Below are positions 30,216 to 37,514 of a stretch of DNA of 37,514 nucleotides, in pieces. Numbering within the stretch: the stretch's first letter is position 1; each line of letters starts with the position of its first letter. This DNA is from an uncultured Acetatifactor sp. (GTDB taxonomy: Bacteria > Bacillota > Clostridia > Lachnospirales > Lachnospiraceae): contig CANQCF010000011.1 of the NCBI GenBank assembly GCA_947589505.1, positions 1 to 37,514 of the forward strand, given 5' to 3'. The notes beneath the pieces were generated by a model. The model ran no database searches, was not told the DNA's origin, and saw only the letters and a list, made by a program, of their open reading frames with translations. The position numbers were made by a program, and so were the translations under genes.

Positions 30216-32519
30216 ATGACAGAAGAAAAGAGTGATGTCAGATACAACGATGAGAACATCGTCAAACCGCAGGAATTTGCGGCTCCTGAGGAATTGTACC
30301 AGGAGCTTATTTCCCGTGTGAAAAAATACCATCCCAGCGATGATATTTCCATGATCGCCAAGGCGTACGATGTCGCGAGGAAAGCTCATGAGGGGCAGTT
30401 TCGCAAGTCCGGGGAGCCCTATATCATCCATCCCCTGAACGTGGCCATCATCCTGGCGGAGCTGGAACTGGATAAGGAGACCATCGTGGCGGGGCTCCTT
30501 CACGACGTGGTGGAGGACACCGTGATGACCCAGGAGGATCTGGAGCGGGAGTTTGGCTCCGACGTGGCCCTTCTGGTGGACGGTGTGACAAAGCTGGAGA
30601 AGATCCCGCTGAGTTCCGAGGTGGACCAGTCCGAGGCGAAACTGGAGATGCAGGCGGAAAATCTGAGAAAAATGTTTCTCGCCATGGCAAAGGATATCCG
30701 TGTCATTCTGATCAAGCTGGCGGACCGGCTGCACAATATGCGGACGCTTCAGTATCAGAAACAGGAGAGCCAGCAGCGCATTGCCAGGGAGACCCAGGAG
30801 ATTTACTGTCCCATCGCCCAGAGACTGGGCATCAGCAAGGTGAAGGTGGAGCTGGACGATCTCTCCCTGAAATACCTGGAGCCGGAGGTCTACAAGGATC
30901 TGGTGAACCAGATCGCCATGAAAAAAAGCGTCCGGGAGCAATATATCCAGAGCATTGTGGACGAAGTGAAAGCGATCGTGGCCAACACCGGTATTCAGGC
31001 GAAGGTGGACGGCCGGGTAAAGCACTTCTTCAGCATCTATAAAAAGATGAAGAACCAGAACAAGACCATCGACCAGATCTATGATCTGTTTGCGGTCCGG
31101 ATCATCGTGGATACCGTGAAGGACTGTTACGCCGTCCTGGGGGAGATTCACGCCCATTACAAGCCGATCCCCGGCCGCTTTAAGGACTATATTGCCATGC
31201 CGAAGGCAAATATGTACCAATCCCTTCACACCACCCTGATCGGCACCAGCGGCCAGCCCTTCGAGGTCCAGATCCGCACCTTTGAGATGCACAAGGCTGC
31301 GGAGTATGGCATTGCGGCCCATTGGAAATACAAGGAGGCATCCGACGGAAAAAAGGTGGAGGGCCAGGAGGAGGAAAAGCTTGTCTGGCTCCGCCAGATT
31401 CTGGAGTGGCAGCAGGACATGTCCGACAACAGGGAGTTCATGAGCCTTCTCAAGAACGATCTGGACCTCTTTTCCGACCATGTCTACTGTTTTACGCCTA
31501 CCGGAGAAGTGAAGAACCTTCCCGCGGGCTCTACGCCCATTGATTTTGCCTACAGCATCCACTCCGCCGTCGGCAACAAGATGGTGGGGGCCAGGGTAAA
31601 CGGAAAGCTGGTCACCATAGATTATCAGATCAAGAACGGGGACAGGATCGAGATCATCACTTCCGGTAACTCCAAGGGCCCCAGCCGGGACTGGCTGAAC
31701 ATCGTGAAAAGCACCCAGGCAAAGAATAAGATCAACCAGTGGTTTAAGAATGAGGTCAAGGAAGACAATATCCTCAAGGGCAAGGATCTCCTGAACAATT
31801 ACTGCAAGGCGAAATCCATCAATATCGTGAGCCTTCTCTCCGCGGAATACATGGATGCCATCATGCACAAATACGGGTTCAAGGACTGGGACAGCGTGCT
31901 GGCGGCCATCGGGCACGGCGCTTTAAAAGAAGGCCAGGTGATCGGCAGGCTGCAGGAAATGTACGACAGGGACCACAGGAGGGAACTGACCAACGAAGAG
32001 GTCCTGGCCGGCATAGCGGAAGCGGGACAGAACAGCGGCAGACCGGCCCGTATCAGGTCCAGAAACGGCATTTTGGTGAAAGGGATCGGGGATCTCTCCG
32101 TGAGGTTTTCCAAGTGTTGTTCCCCTGTGCCGGGAGATGAGATCGTAGGCTTTGTGACCAGGGGAAGGGGCATCAGCATCCACCGGACGGACTGCGTGAA
32201 TATCCTGTCCCTTCCGGAGGATGAACGGGACCGGCTGATGGACGCGGAGTGGCAGACGGACGAAGAACAGCCCCAGGAGAGTTATGACGCGGAGCTGATG
32301 ATCTACGCGAATGATCGAAGCGGTCTGCTTGCGGATATCTCTAAGGCATTTACAGAGAAGAATATCAATATTCTCTCCCTGAACACCAGGACCAGCAAGC
32401 AGGGGCTTGTGACCATGCAGACGTCTTTTGAGATCAGCGGGCGGGAAGCTCTGGCGAAGATCACGGAGAAGATCCAGGGGATCGAAAGCGTTATCAGTGT
32501 GGAGAGGAAGCCGCATTGA
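30216..32519 (+). CDS. relA: Bifunctional (p)ppGpp synthetase/hydrolase
   Basis: This 767-residue cytoplasmic RelA/SpoT homologue has an HD hydrolase domain at about 55-190, with GLLHDVVEDT intact. The synthetase domain (about 240-370) has RFKDYIAMPKANMYQSLHT. A TGS domain spans about 420-482 (HVYCFTPTGEVKNLPAG), followed by a helical part, a zinc-finger region with KCCSPVPGDEIVGF and HRTDC, and a C-terminal ACT domain at about 690-767. Both active sites look complete, as in B. subtilis Rel. It lies between apt and the MBL-fold gene. It makes alarmone on amino acid starvation, which lowers GTP and affects the purine genes nearby. Confidence 0.97.
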   Translation: MTEEKSDVRYNDENIVKPQEFAAPEELYQELISRVKKYHPSDDISMIAKAYDVARKAHEGQFRKSGEPYIIHPLNVAIILAELELDKETIVAGLLHDVVEDTVMTQEDLEREFGSDVALLVDGVTKLEKIPLSSEVDQSEAKLEMQAENLRKMFLAMAKDIRVILIKLADRLHNMRTLQYQKQESQQRIARETQEIYCPIAQRLGISKVKVELDDLSLKYLEPEVYKDLVNQIAMKKSVREQYIQSIVDEVKAIVANTGIQAKVDGRVKHFFSIYKKMKNQNKTIDQIYDLFAVRIIVDTVKDCYAVLGEIHAHYKPIPGRFKDYIAMPKANMYQSLHTTLIGTSGQPFEVQIRTFEMHKAAEYGIAAHWKYKEASDGKKVEGQEEEKLVWLRQILEWQQDMSDNREFMSLLKNDLDLFSDHVYCFTPTGEVKNLPAGSTPIDFAYSIHSAVGNKMVGARVNGKLVTIDYQIKNGDRIEIITSGNSKGPSRDWLNIVKSTQAKNKINQWFKNEVKEDNILKGKDLLNNYCKAKSINIVSLLSAEYMDAIMHKYGFKDWDSVLAAIGHGALKEGQVIGRLQEMYDRDHRRELTNEEVLAGIAEAGQNSGRPARIRSRNGILVKGIGDLSVRFSKCCSPVPGDEIVGFVTRGRGISIHRTDCVNILSLPEDERDRLMDAEWQTDEEQPQESYDAELMIYANDRSGLLADISKAFTEKNINILSLNTRTSKQGLVTMQTSFEISGREALAKITEKIQGIESVISVERKPH

Positions 32520-32611
32520 CGGACGGGCAGGCCGGGATGGGATAAGGAAATTTGGGAAACGCGGCCCGGAAAGAGGAAAATATTTGCGAAGCGAAAGGTT
32601 TGGACAGCAAT

Positions 32612-33277
32612 ATGAGTGAGCTTAAGATCGGCCGGATCGTGCTGGGCAGCTGCAGCACAAACACATATTTTCTCTATAGGGAGGGCGACAGACGGGCCAT
32701 TGTGGTGGATCCAGCGGATCAGGGCACGAAGATCTACGCCTCCCTTTTTAAGAACGACTTTACTGTGGAGGCCATTCTTCTGACCCACGGGCACTTTGAC
32801 CATATCCTCGGGGTGTCCGCGCTGAAGGGCGCAGTGAACCGGGCCCGGAAGGAGAAGGGACTGGGGCCCATTCAGGTATACGCGCTGGATCAGGAGAGAG
32901 AGATCCTGCAGGACGCGGCCAAAAACCTCTCCGGTGCGTGGGGAGGGGATCCCTGTACCTTGGAGGCCGATGTGTATCTGAAGGACGGGGACGAGCGGAC
33001 CATCGCGGATATGTGCTTTCAGGTGATCGCGACGCCGGGGCATACCGTGGGGGGCTGCTGCTATTATTTCCGGGAGGACGGGATCCTGATCAGCGGCGAC
33101 ACGCTTTTCCAGGAATCTGTGGGTCGCACGGATTTCCCCACAGGCAGCATGAGCACGCTGGTGCGATCCATCCGGGAAAGGCTGTTCTGCCTGCCGGATG
33201 AGATCAGGGTTTTCCCGGGACACGGCGGCTCCACGACCATCGGCTTTGAAAGAGAAAACAATCCTTTCTGTGTCTGA
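32612..33277 (+). CDS. MBL-fold metallo-hydrolase (glyoxalase II-like)
   Basis: This protein has 221 residues from ATG 32612. The zinc ligands are in THGHFDHILG, in GHTVGG and in SGDTLF, with a last His in FPGHGGST. This set defines the glyoxalase II-like branch, and GRTDFP near SGDTLF is typical. The frame extends to a TTG at 32552, but family members begin with a short strand like LKIGRIVLGSCSTNTYFL, so 32612 is preferred although its ribosome site is weak. It lies in the conserved apt-rel-MBL-hemZ run. The physiological substrate is unknown; a thioester hydrolase role is possible. Confidence 0.87.
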   Translation: MSELKIGRIVLGSCSTNTYFLYREGDRRAIVVDPADQGTKIYASLFKNDFTVEAILLTHGHFDHILGVSALKGAVNRARKEKGLGPIQVYALDQEREILQDAAKNLSGAWGGDPCTLEADVYLKDGDERTIADMCFQVIATPGHTVGGCCYYFREDGILISGDTLFQESVGRTDFPTGSMSTLVRSIRERLFCLPDEIRVFPGHGGSTTIGFERENNPFCV

Positions 33278-33326
33278 ACCTGCGGGAATCCGATACAGGA
33301 TAAAATGGTAACAAGGTGGATAGGGC

Positions 33327-34853
33327 ATGGAAAGATTTTTATTTGTGACCGTCAGCCGCGCCAGCTTTGAGTATGACGTCAACGCCATTGTCAAGGCTTT
33401 TTATCCGGACAGGCAGGTCCGGGTGGTGACGGAGGAGAGCGCCGCCCTGCAGAAGGAGTACGACGAGATCCGGCGGACCGCCGGGGCGGAGTATGGGGAG
33501 ATACACATTGACCTGCAGGATACCGGAGCTTCCATGGAGATGTGTGTGGAGGGGAAAATCCCGGAACTCCGCGGACTTACATACGAATGGCAGCGCCTGC
33601 CGGAGAGCGGTTTTGATTATAAGGCGGGTTTTAAGACTTTTCTCTATAAGACGCTGGAAGCTCATACGGGGAAAAGCCTCCCCTGGGGGAACCTCACGGG
33701 GATCCGTCCCACGAAGATCGCCTATGGCCTTCTGGAAGAGGGAAAAAGCGGGGAAGAGATCCTGGATGAAATGCGGAAACGGTATTTTGTCAGCCGGGAA
33801 AAGGCCCTGCTGAGCGTGGAAATCGCCCAAAGGGAGAGGGAGCTTCTCCGGAATATCCACTATCAGGGCGGTTACAGTCTGTATATCGGGATTCCCTTCT
33901 GCCCGACTACCTGTCTGTACTGTTCTTTTACTTCTTTTCCCATATCGGCGTACCGGGACAGGGTGGAAACTTACCTGGACTGCCTGATCCGCGAGATGGA
34001 GTATGTGTCCGCAGAGTGCGCGGACAGAATCCTGGATACGGTGTATATCGGCGGGGGGACTCCGACAACCCTGGAGCCGCGGCAGCTGGAACGTCTGCTC
34101 TCCCGGCTGCGCGGGCTGTTTGATTTCTCCCAGGTGAAAGAGTTTACCGTGGAGGCCGGAAGGGCGGACAGTATCACGGAGGAAAAACTCCGGGTGCTGA
34201 AGGAATACGGCGTCACCCGCATTTCCGTCAATCCCCAGACCATGAAACAGGAGACGCTGGACATCATCGGCAGAAAGGCGTCCGTGGAGCAGGTCATTCA
34301 GGCGTACCGACTGGCCCGTCAGACCGGGTTTGACAATATCAACATGGATCTGATCCTGGGACTCCCCGGGGAGACGGCACAGGACGTTCAAAACACCATT
34401 GACGCCGTGGCGGAGCTGGCACCGGATTCCCTGACGGTTCACTCCCTTGCGATTAAAAGAGCCTCAAAGCTCAGCCAGTGGGTGCGGGAGCATGGCGTCG
34501 AAACCCTGCGAAATACGGACGAAACCATGGCGATCGCGGCGGAGGGTGCGAAAAAGCTGGGGATGGACCCCTATTATCTTTACCGGCAGAAAAATATGTC
34601 CGGCAATTTTGAAAACGTGGGGTATGCCCGCCCTGGGAAGTACGGCCTCTACAATATTTTGATCATGGAGGAGAAACAGACCATCGTGGCGCTGGGCGCG
34701 GGAAGCATCACAAAAAAGGTTAGCCGGCAGATCGCGGAAGACGGCAGCGAGAGCACATTGATCCAGCGGTGCGAGAATGTAAAGGAGGTCGCCCAATATA
34801 TCGAGAGGATCGAGGAAATGATCGAGCGGAAACGGGTGTTATTCAGTGGTTAA
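33327..34853 (+). CDS. hemZ: Coproporphyrinogen III oxidase-like radical SAM protein HemZ
   Basis: This 508-residue protein has an N-terminal extension of about 170 residues. A radical SAM domain follows, with the 4Fe-4S motif CPTTCLYC (CxxxCxxC) in YIGIPFCPTTCLYC, then GGGTPTTLEP and the HemN-like C-terminal region. HemN-family enzymes convert coproporphyrinogen III to protoporphyrinogen IX without oxygen. HemZ-type proteins carry the long N-terminus seen here, and their exact activity (dehydrogenase or heme-handling) is debated. AAGGTGG precedes the ATG. It closes the apt-rel-MBL-hemZ run, and I see no other heme gene in the window. Confidence 0.93.
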   Translation: MERFLFVTVSRASFEYDVNAIVKAFYPDRQVRVVTEESAALQKEYDEIRRTAGAEYGEIHIDLQDTGASMEMCVEGKIPELRGLTYEWQRLPESGFDYKAGFKTFLYKTLEAHTGKSLPWGNLTGIRPTKIAYGLLEEGKSGEEILDEMRKRYFVSREKALLSVEIAQRERELLRNIHYQGGYSLYIGIPFCPTTCLYCSFTSFPISAYRDRVETYLDCLIREMEYVSAECADRILDTVYIGGGTPTTLEPRQLERLLSRLRGLFDFSQVKEFTVEAGRADSITEEKLRVLKEYGVTRISVNPQTMKQETLDIIGRKASVEQVIQAYRLARQTGFDNINMDLILGLPGETAQDVQNTIDAVAELAPDSLTVHSLAIKRASKLSQWVREHGVETLRNTDETMAIAAEGAKKLGMDPYYLYRQKNMSGNFENVGYARPGKYGLYNILIMEEKQTIVALGAGSITKKVSRQIAEDGSESTLIQRCENVKEVAQYIERIEEMIERKRVLFSG

Positions 34854-35009
34854 TATTCTCTCACAAGTTGAGCTATAAAAATATGTGTTTTTGAGCTTTT
34901 ATGGAAAATTATATGGATAGAGAAAAATTAAAGATGCCTGGGAAACAAAGGGAGGGCTGAAAGAACTGTTTGAATTGTATCTTGTACATTAACAGCGGAG
35001 GATTGTATT

Positions 35010-35198
35010 ATGTATGATGGACACATTTATTGCAGAGAATATAAGGACTTAAAAGACCAGATTATTGATATATTAAATGGAGAAGTCGAGGAATATGACA
35101 TTGAGTCATTGACAGACCATATTCAGGAACTGTACGACAACGGGGAAATGTCTTCTTCTCAATATGATGATTTAATGAGGTATGTTCAGGATTTATAA
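35010..35198 (+). CDS. Small acidic protein of unknown function
   Basis: This 62-residue ORF has GGAGG 8 bases before its ATG. The product is very acidic (17 Asp/Glu against 4 Lys/Arg) and helical, with regular Tyr/Leu/Ile spacing (IIDILNGEVEEYDIESLTDH). I recognise no characterised family. It sits in an AT-rich stretch (about 34854-35200) unlike its GC-rich neighbours, suggesting later acquisition or a remnant of a mobile segment. Its acidity recalls small DNA-mimic or inhibitor proteins, but nothing in the sequence proves this. Confidence 0.6.
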   Translation: MYDGHIYCREYKDLKDQIIDILNGEVEEYDIESLTDHIQELYDNGEMSSSQYDDLMRYVQDL

Positions 35199-35314
35199 AC
35201 ATCACGGTGATCATAATTGCCTGAGCGTTCCGGTTTCCGATAGCCCGGATGGTGATGGCGCCGCCGGGCAGGTGATTGTATTGGAATGTTTTGGGAAGTT
35301 TTGTCAATTTTTTA

Positions 35315-35343
35315 TTGCGGCCTGAAAAAATGTGTGCTATCCT
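35315..35343 (+). promoter_or_regulatory. Promoter of the glycine-riboswitch/AGCS transcript
   Basis: TTGCGG (35315-35320), 17 bases, then TATCCT (35338-35343) preceded by TGC, an extended -10. The transcript would start near 35350, directly at the aptamer. Confidence 0.5.
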
Positions 35344-35349
35344 TGAAAG

Positions 35350-35459
35350 AGCGCAGGTTACTGGAGAGACCCTGATCACAGGGCGCCGAAGGTGTAAAGC
35401 CGGCTGAAATAGAAAACAGCGCGTCAGCCGGTCAATCTCTCAGGCAAAAGGACAGGAGA
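35350..35459 (+). promoter_or_regulatory. Glycine riboswitch (single aptamer)
   Basis: The conserved gcvT-type elements are all present: GGAGAGACC (35363), P2 stem CCCTG-ATCA-CAGGG, the core GCGCCGAAGG (35383-35392), a P3 extension of CCGGCTGA with TCAGCCGG, and TCTCAGGCAAAAGGACAG (35437-35454). Only one aptamer is seen. The 3' strand of P1 (ACAGGAG) is also the ribosome site of the symporter, so glycine binding could block translation. The mechanism is inferred. Confidence 0.92.
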
Positions 35460-35464
35460 AACAA

Positions 35465-36997
35465 ATGGAAGAATTTTTTCAAAAGGTCGCTGACGTGAAC
35501 AACGTCGTCAACAATTTCGCATGGGGCTGGTTTGCCCTGGTACTCTTACTGGGAACCGGCCTGATCTGTACCGTGGTCACAAAGTGCTTTCAAATCACTC
35601 ATCTGAGACACTGGTGGGGAAAGACCATCGGTTCCGTATTCAATAAAAATACCCACGCAAAAGCGGGAAAACAGTCGGGAGCAGTCTCCCAGTTCCAGGC
35701 CCTCTGCACCGCCCTGGCGGCAACCATCGGCACCGGCAACATCGCCGGCGTGGCGGCTGCCATCTGCGTCGGAGGCCCCGGCGCGGTATTCTGGATGTGG
35801 GTTGCAGCGTTCCTGGGCATGATGACCAACTTTTCTGAAAATGTGCTGGGAATCTATTTCCGGCGGAAGAATAAAGAGGGAGAGTGGTCCGGCGGCGCTA
35901 TGTATTATCTGCAGGACGGGCTGGGCTCCTACAAGGGCTGCAAGCAGGTCGGCAAGGTTCTCGCCGTGATCTTTTCCATCTTTGCGATCCTTGCCTCCTT
36001 CGGCATCGGCAACATGGGGCAGGTCAATAAGATCACGATCAACATTCAGTCCGCATTCCTGGGAAATGTAGAGAACGTAACGGCCATCAACTGGGCCATC
36101 GGCATCTGCCTGATGATTCTGGGCGGCTTTATCATTCTGGGAGGTCTTCAGAGGATTGCGGCTTTCGCGGAGAAAGTGGTTCCCTTTATGGCGGTGGCAT
36201 ATGTGATCGGCGCTTTGGTGGTATGTCTTTTCCATATCAATCTGATCGGCGCCATGTTCGTATCCATCTTTAAGTTTGCGTTTATCCCCAGGGCTGTGGC
36301 CGGCGGCGTGAGCGGTTCCGTGATCAAGAGGATCCTGGACGGCCCGGTGAAGAACGGCTGCAAGAGGGGCGTGTTCTCCAATGAGGCAGGCCTGGGCTCC
36401 TCCGTCATGGTTCACTCCAACTCCAATGTGAAGGAGCCTGTAAAGCAGGGACTCTGGGGCATCTTTGAGGTGTTCGCTGATACCATGGTTGTCTGCACTA
36501 TGACCGCAGTGGTGGTTCTCTCCTCCGGGGCCATCGACCTCTCCACGGGACTTGTTGCGGAGGGCACTAACGATGCGACCCTGGTCGCCACCGCTTTCGG
36601 AAGGATCTTTGGAAAGCCCGGAGAGTGGTTCATCGCCATCGCGGTGCTGCTGTTCGCTTTCACCACCGTTATGGGCTGGTCCCACTACGGTTCCAAGGCT
36701 GTGGAATATCTCTTCGGCGTAAAGGGAAAGAATATCTATAAGGTGATCTTTGTGCTGATGATGATCCCCGGCGCGGTGATGACAAGCTCCCTGGCATGGG
36801 ATATCTCCGATACCTTCAACGGACTGATGATGCTTCCCAACCTGATCGGCGTCCTGTCGCTGACTCCCCTTGTGGTGAAGATCACCAGGAACTATGTCGC
36901 GCGGAAACTGAAAGGGGAGGACATCGAACCGGTTCTCTCTTACGATCCCGCGATCCAGGCGGAGTATGCCGCCGCTGTAAAGCAGGGAGAGGAATAG
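35465..36997 (+). CDS. Alanine/glycine:sodium symporter (AGCS family)
   Basis: This 510-residue membrane transporter has about ten or eleven TM segments. The AGCS signature region ALAATIGTGNIAGVAAAI lies at about residues 81-98, and GVFSNEAGLGSSVMVHS lies in the middle of the protein. It imports small neutral amino acids with sodium. The glycine riboswitch immediately upstream points to glycine (or alanine with glycine control) as substrate. Its ATG lies 6 bases after CAGGAG inside the aptamer. The protein is slightly longer than the usual 450-480 residues because of its tail. Confidence 0.95.
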   Translation: MEEFFQKVADVNNVVNNFAWGWFALVLLLGTGLICTVVTKCFQITHLRHWWGKTIGSVFNKNTHAKAGKQSGAVSQFQALCTALAATIGTGNIAGVAAAICVGGPGAVFWMWVAAFLGMMTNFSENVLGIYFRRKNKEGEWSGGAMYYLQDGLGSYKGCKQVGKVLAVIFSIFAILASFGIGNMGQVNKITINIQSAFLGNVENVTAINWAIGICLMILGGFIILGGLQRIAAFAEKVVPFMAVAYVIGALVVCLFHINLIGAMFVSIFKFAFIPRAVAGGVSGSVIKRILDGPVKNGCKRGVFSNEAGLGSSVMVHSNSNVKEPVKQGLWGIFEVFADTMVVCTMTAVVVLSSGAIDLSTGLVAEGTNDATLVATAFGRIFGKPGEWFIAIAVLLFAFTTVMGWSHYGSKAVEYLFGVKGKNIYKVIFVLMMIPGAVMTSSLAWDISDTFNGLMMLPNLIGVLSLTPLVVKITRNYVARKLKGEDIEPVLSYDPAIQAEYAAAVKQGEE

Positions 36998-37050
36998 GGA
37001 AAGGGTTCCGAATTCTGAAAAAGAGTTTCGGAAAAATGATATGGAAAAGG

Positions 37051-37119
37051 CTGCCCCTGCTGCCTGCTGCGCAAGCCAGCGGCAATGGGGGCTTATTGAT
37101 GGACGGCAGGCGGTTTTTT
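37051..37119 (+). promoter_or_regulatory. Hairpin with alternative terminator before metF
   Basis: GCCCC (37053-37057) with GGGGC (37088-37092) and inner GCTG/CAGC pairings form one fold. Alternatively CTGCCTGC (37060-37067) pairs with GCAGGCGG (37106-37113), followed by six T residues as a terminator. The two folds exclude each other. It may be the symporter terminator or a metF attenuator; no known riboswitch class is recognised. Confidence 0.4.
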
Positions 37120-37167
37120 GGAGCCGGGATAACGGCGCAAGCGTGTGTCTGTCGGAGAGGAAAGCGT

Positions 37168-37514
37168 ATGAAGATCATTGAGATATTGAATCAGGAGCAG
37201 ATGTCCCTGTCCTTCGAGGTGTTCCCGCCAAAAAAGGAGACCTCCTTTGAGAGCGTCAGGATCGCCACGGAGAAGATCGCGTCCCTGAAGCCCTCCTTTA
37301 TGAGCGTGACCTACGGGGCGGGAGGCGGCACCAGCGAGTACACGCTGGCGGTGGCGGAAAACATCCGGAAAAAATATGGCGTGCCCATGCTGGCACACCT
37401 GACCTGTGTCTCCTCCAGCCGGGAGACGATCCGCAACAGGATCCGGGAGATGAAGGAGCGGGGCATTGAAAACGTGATGGCGCTGCGGGGGGATCTGACC
37501 CCGGAGCTGGAGAA
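37168..37514 (+). CDS. metF: Methylenetetrahydrofolate reductase, N-terminal part (runs off window)
   Basis: The frame from ATG 37168 is open to the window end, giving 115 residues. The opening MSLSFEVFPPKK (about residues 11-22) is the MTHFR/MetF signature around the catalytic Glu, and FMSVTYGAGGGTS and HLTCVSSSRE match the TIM-barrel. MALRGD carries the flavin/folate-binding Arg-Gly-Asp. The enzyme reduces 5,10-methylene-THF to 5-methyl-THF for methionine synthesis or, in acetogens, the Wood-Ljungdahl branch. GAGAGGAAAG precedes the start. The remaining two-thirds lies outside the window. Confidence 0.93.
   Translation, partial: MKIIEILNQEQMSLSFEVFPPKKETSFESVRIATEKIASLKPSFMSVTYGAGGGTSEYTLAVAENIRKKYGVPMLAHLTCVSSSRETIRNRIREMKERGIENVMALRGDLTPELE

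Noticed and set aside
30027..31916. A 629-codon minus-strand open frame opposite relA
   Set aside because: Antisense to a certain gene; the translation is repetitive His/Leu/Val without family resemblance.
35062..35379. 105-codon minus-strand frame across the small ORF and the symporter leader
   Set aside because: It is antisense to the 62-residue ORF and the start of the riboswitch, without start signals.
37000..37167. SAM or THF riboswitch before metF
   Set aside because: The conserved core sequences of the SAM-I and THF classes are not present, only alternative GC-rich hairpins.

Overview
The window looks like a chromosomal segment of a spore-forming Clostridia member, most likely Lachnospiraceae. 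This rests on gene content and order (apt-relA-MBL hydrolase-hemZ; a purC/purF/purB/purF-like/purA cluster; a YtrA-type GntR with an ABC exporter; a SpoIID-domain cell-wall protein; a glycine riboswitch before an AGCS symporter), strong GGAGG ribosome sites and moderately high GC coding sequence. The taxonomic call is inference from sequence reading only.

Layout. Bases 1-2671 hold the tail of an unidentified gene, a strong terminator and a LytTR response regulator/GHKL histidine kinase pair. Bases 2867-5605 (minus strand) are a uxuA-uxuB operon for hexuronate breakdown, preceded by a FadR-type TTGGT-TTT-ACCAA operator. Divergent from it is a membrane-anchored protein with three PepSY domains. 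A minus-strand SpoIID plus peptidoglycan-binding protein (7080-8390) has a sigma-K-like promoter and faces away from a GntR/ATPase/permease operon (8723-10640) with a palindromic operator over its promoter. Bases 10903-17831 form a tight four-gene operon of unknown function: a 1191-residue beta/alpha-solenoid protein, an Hsp70-like protein with degenerate nucleotide-binding motifs, a TPR-like protein and a two-TM coiled-coil membrane protein. I regard this as the best candidate for an undescribed system.

Bases 17958-25041 carry purine synthesis genes: purC, purF, purB, a second PurF-like protein lacking the glutaminase nucleophile, and purA. Next come a LysR regulator whose leader holds seven copies of a 14-bp purine-only-like repeat, a HAD phosphatase, and on the minus strand a two-TM protein and an NlpC/P60-like lipoprotein. 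Bases 28988-34853 hold a SEC-C protein, apt, the bifunctional (p)ppGpp enzyme, an MBL-fold hydrolase and hemZ. The end has a small acidic ORF in AT-rich DNA, a glycine riboswitch with its AGCS symporter, and the start of metF, cut by the window edge.

Functional links: PurC, PurF and PurB feed IMP synthesis, and PurA and PurB convert IMP to AMP. Apt salvages adenine, and Rel makes or degrades (p)ppGpp, which in Firmicutes restrains purine synthesis. The mobile-element content is low: I saw no transposase, integrase, tRNA, rRNA or CRISPR array.
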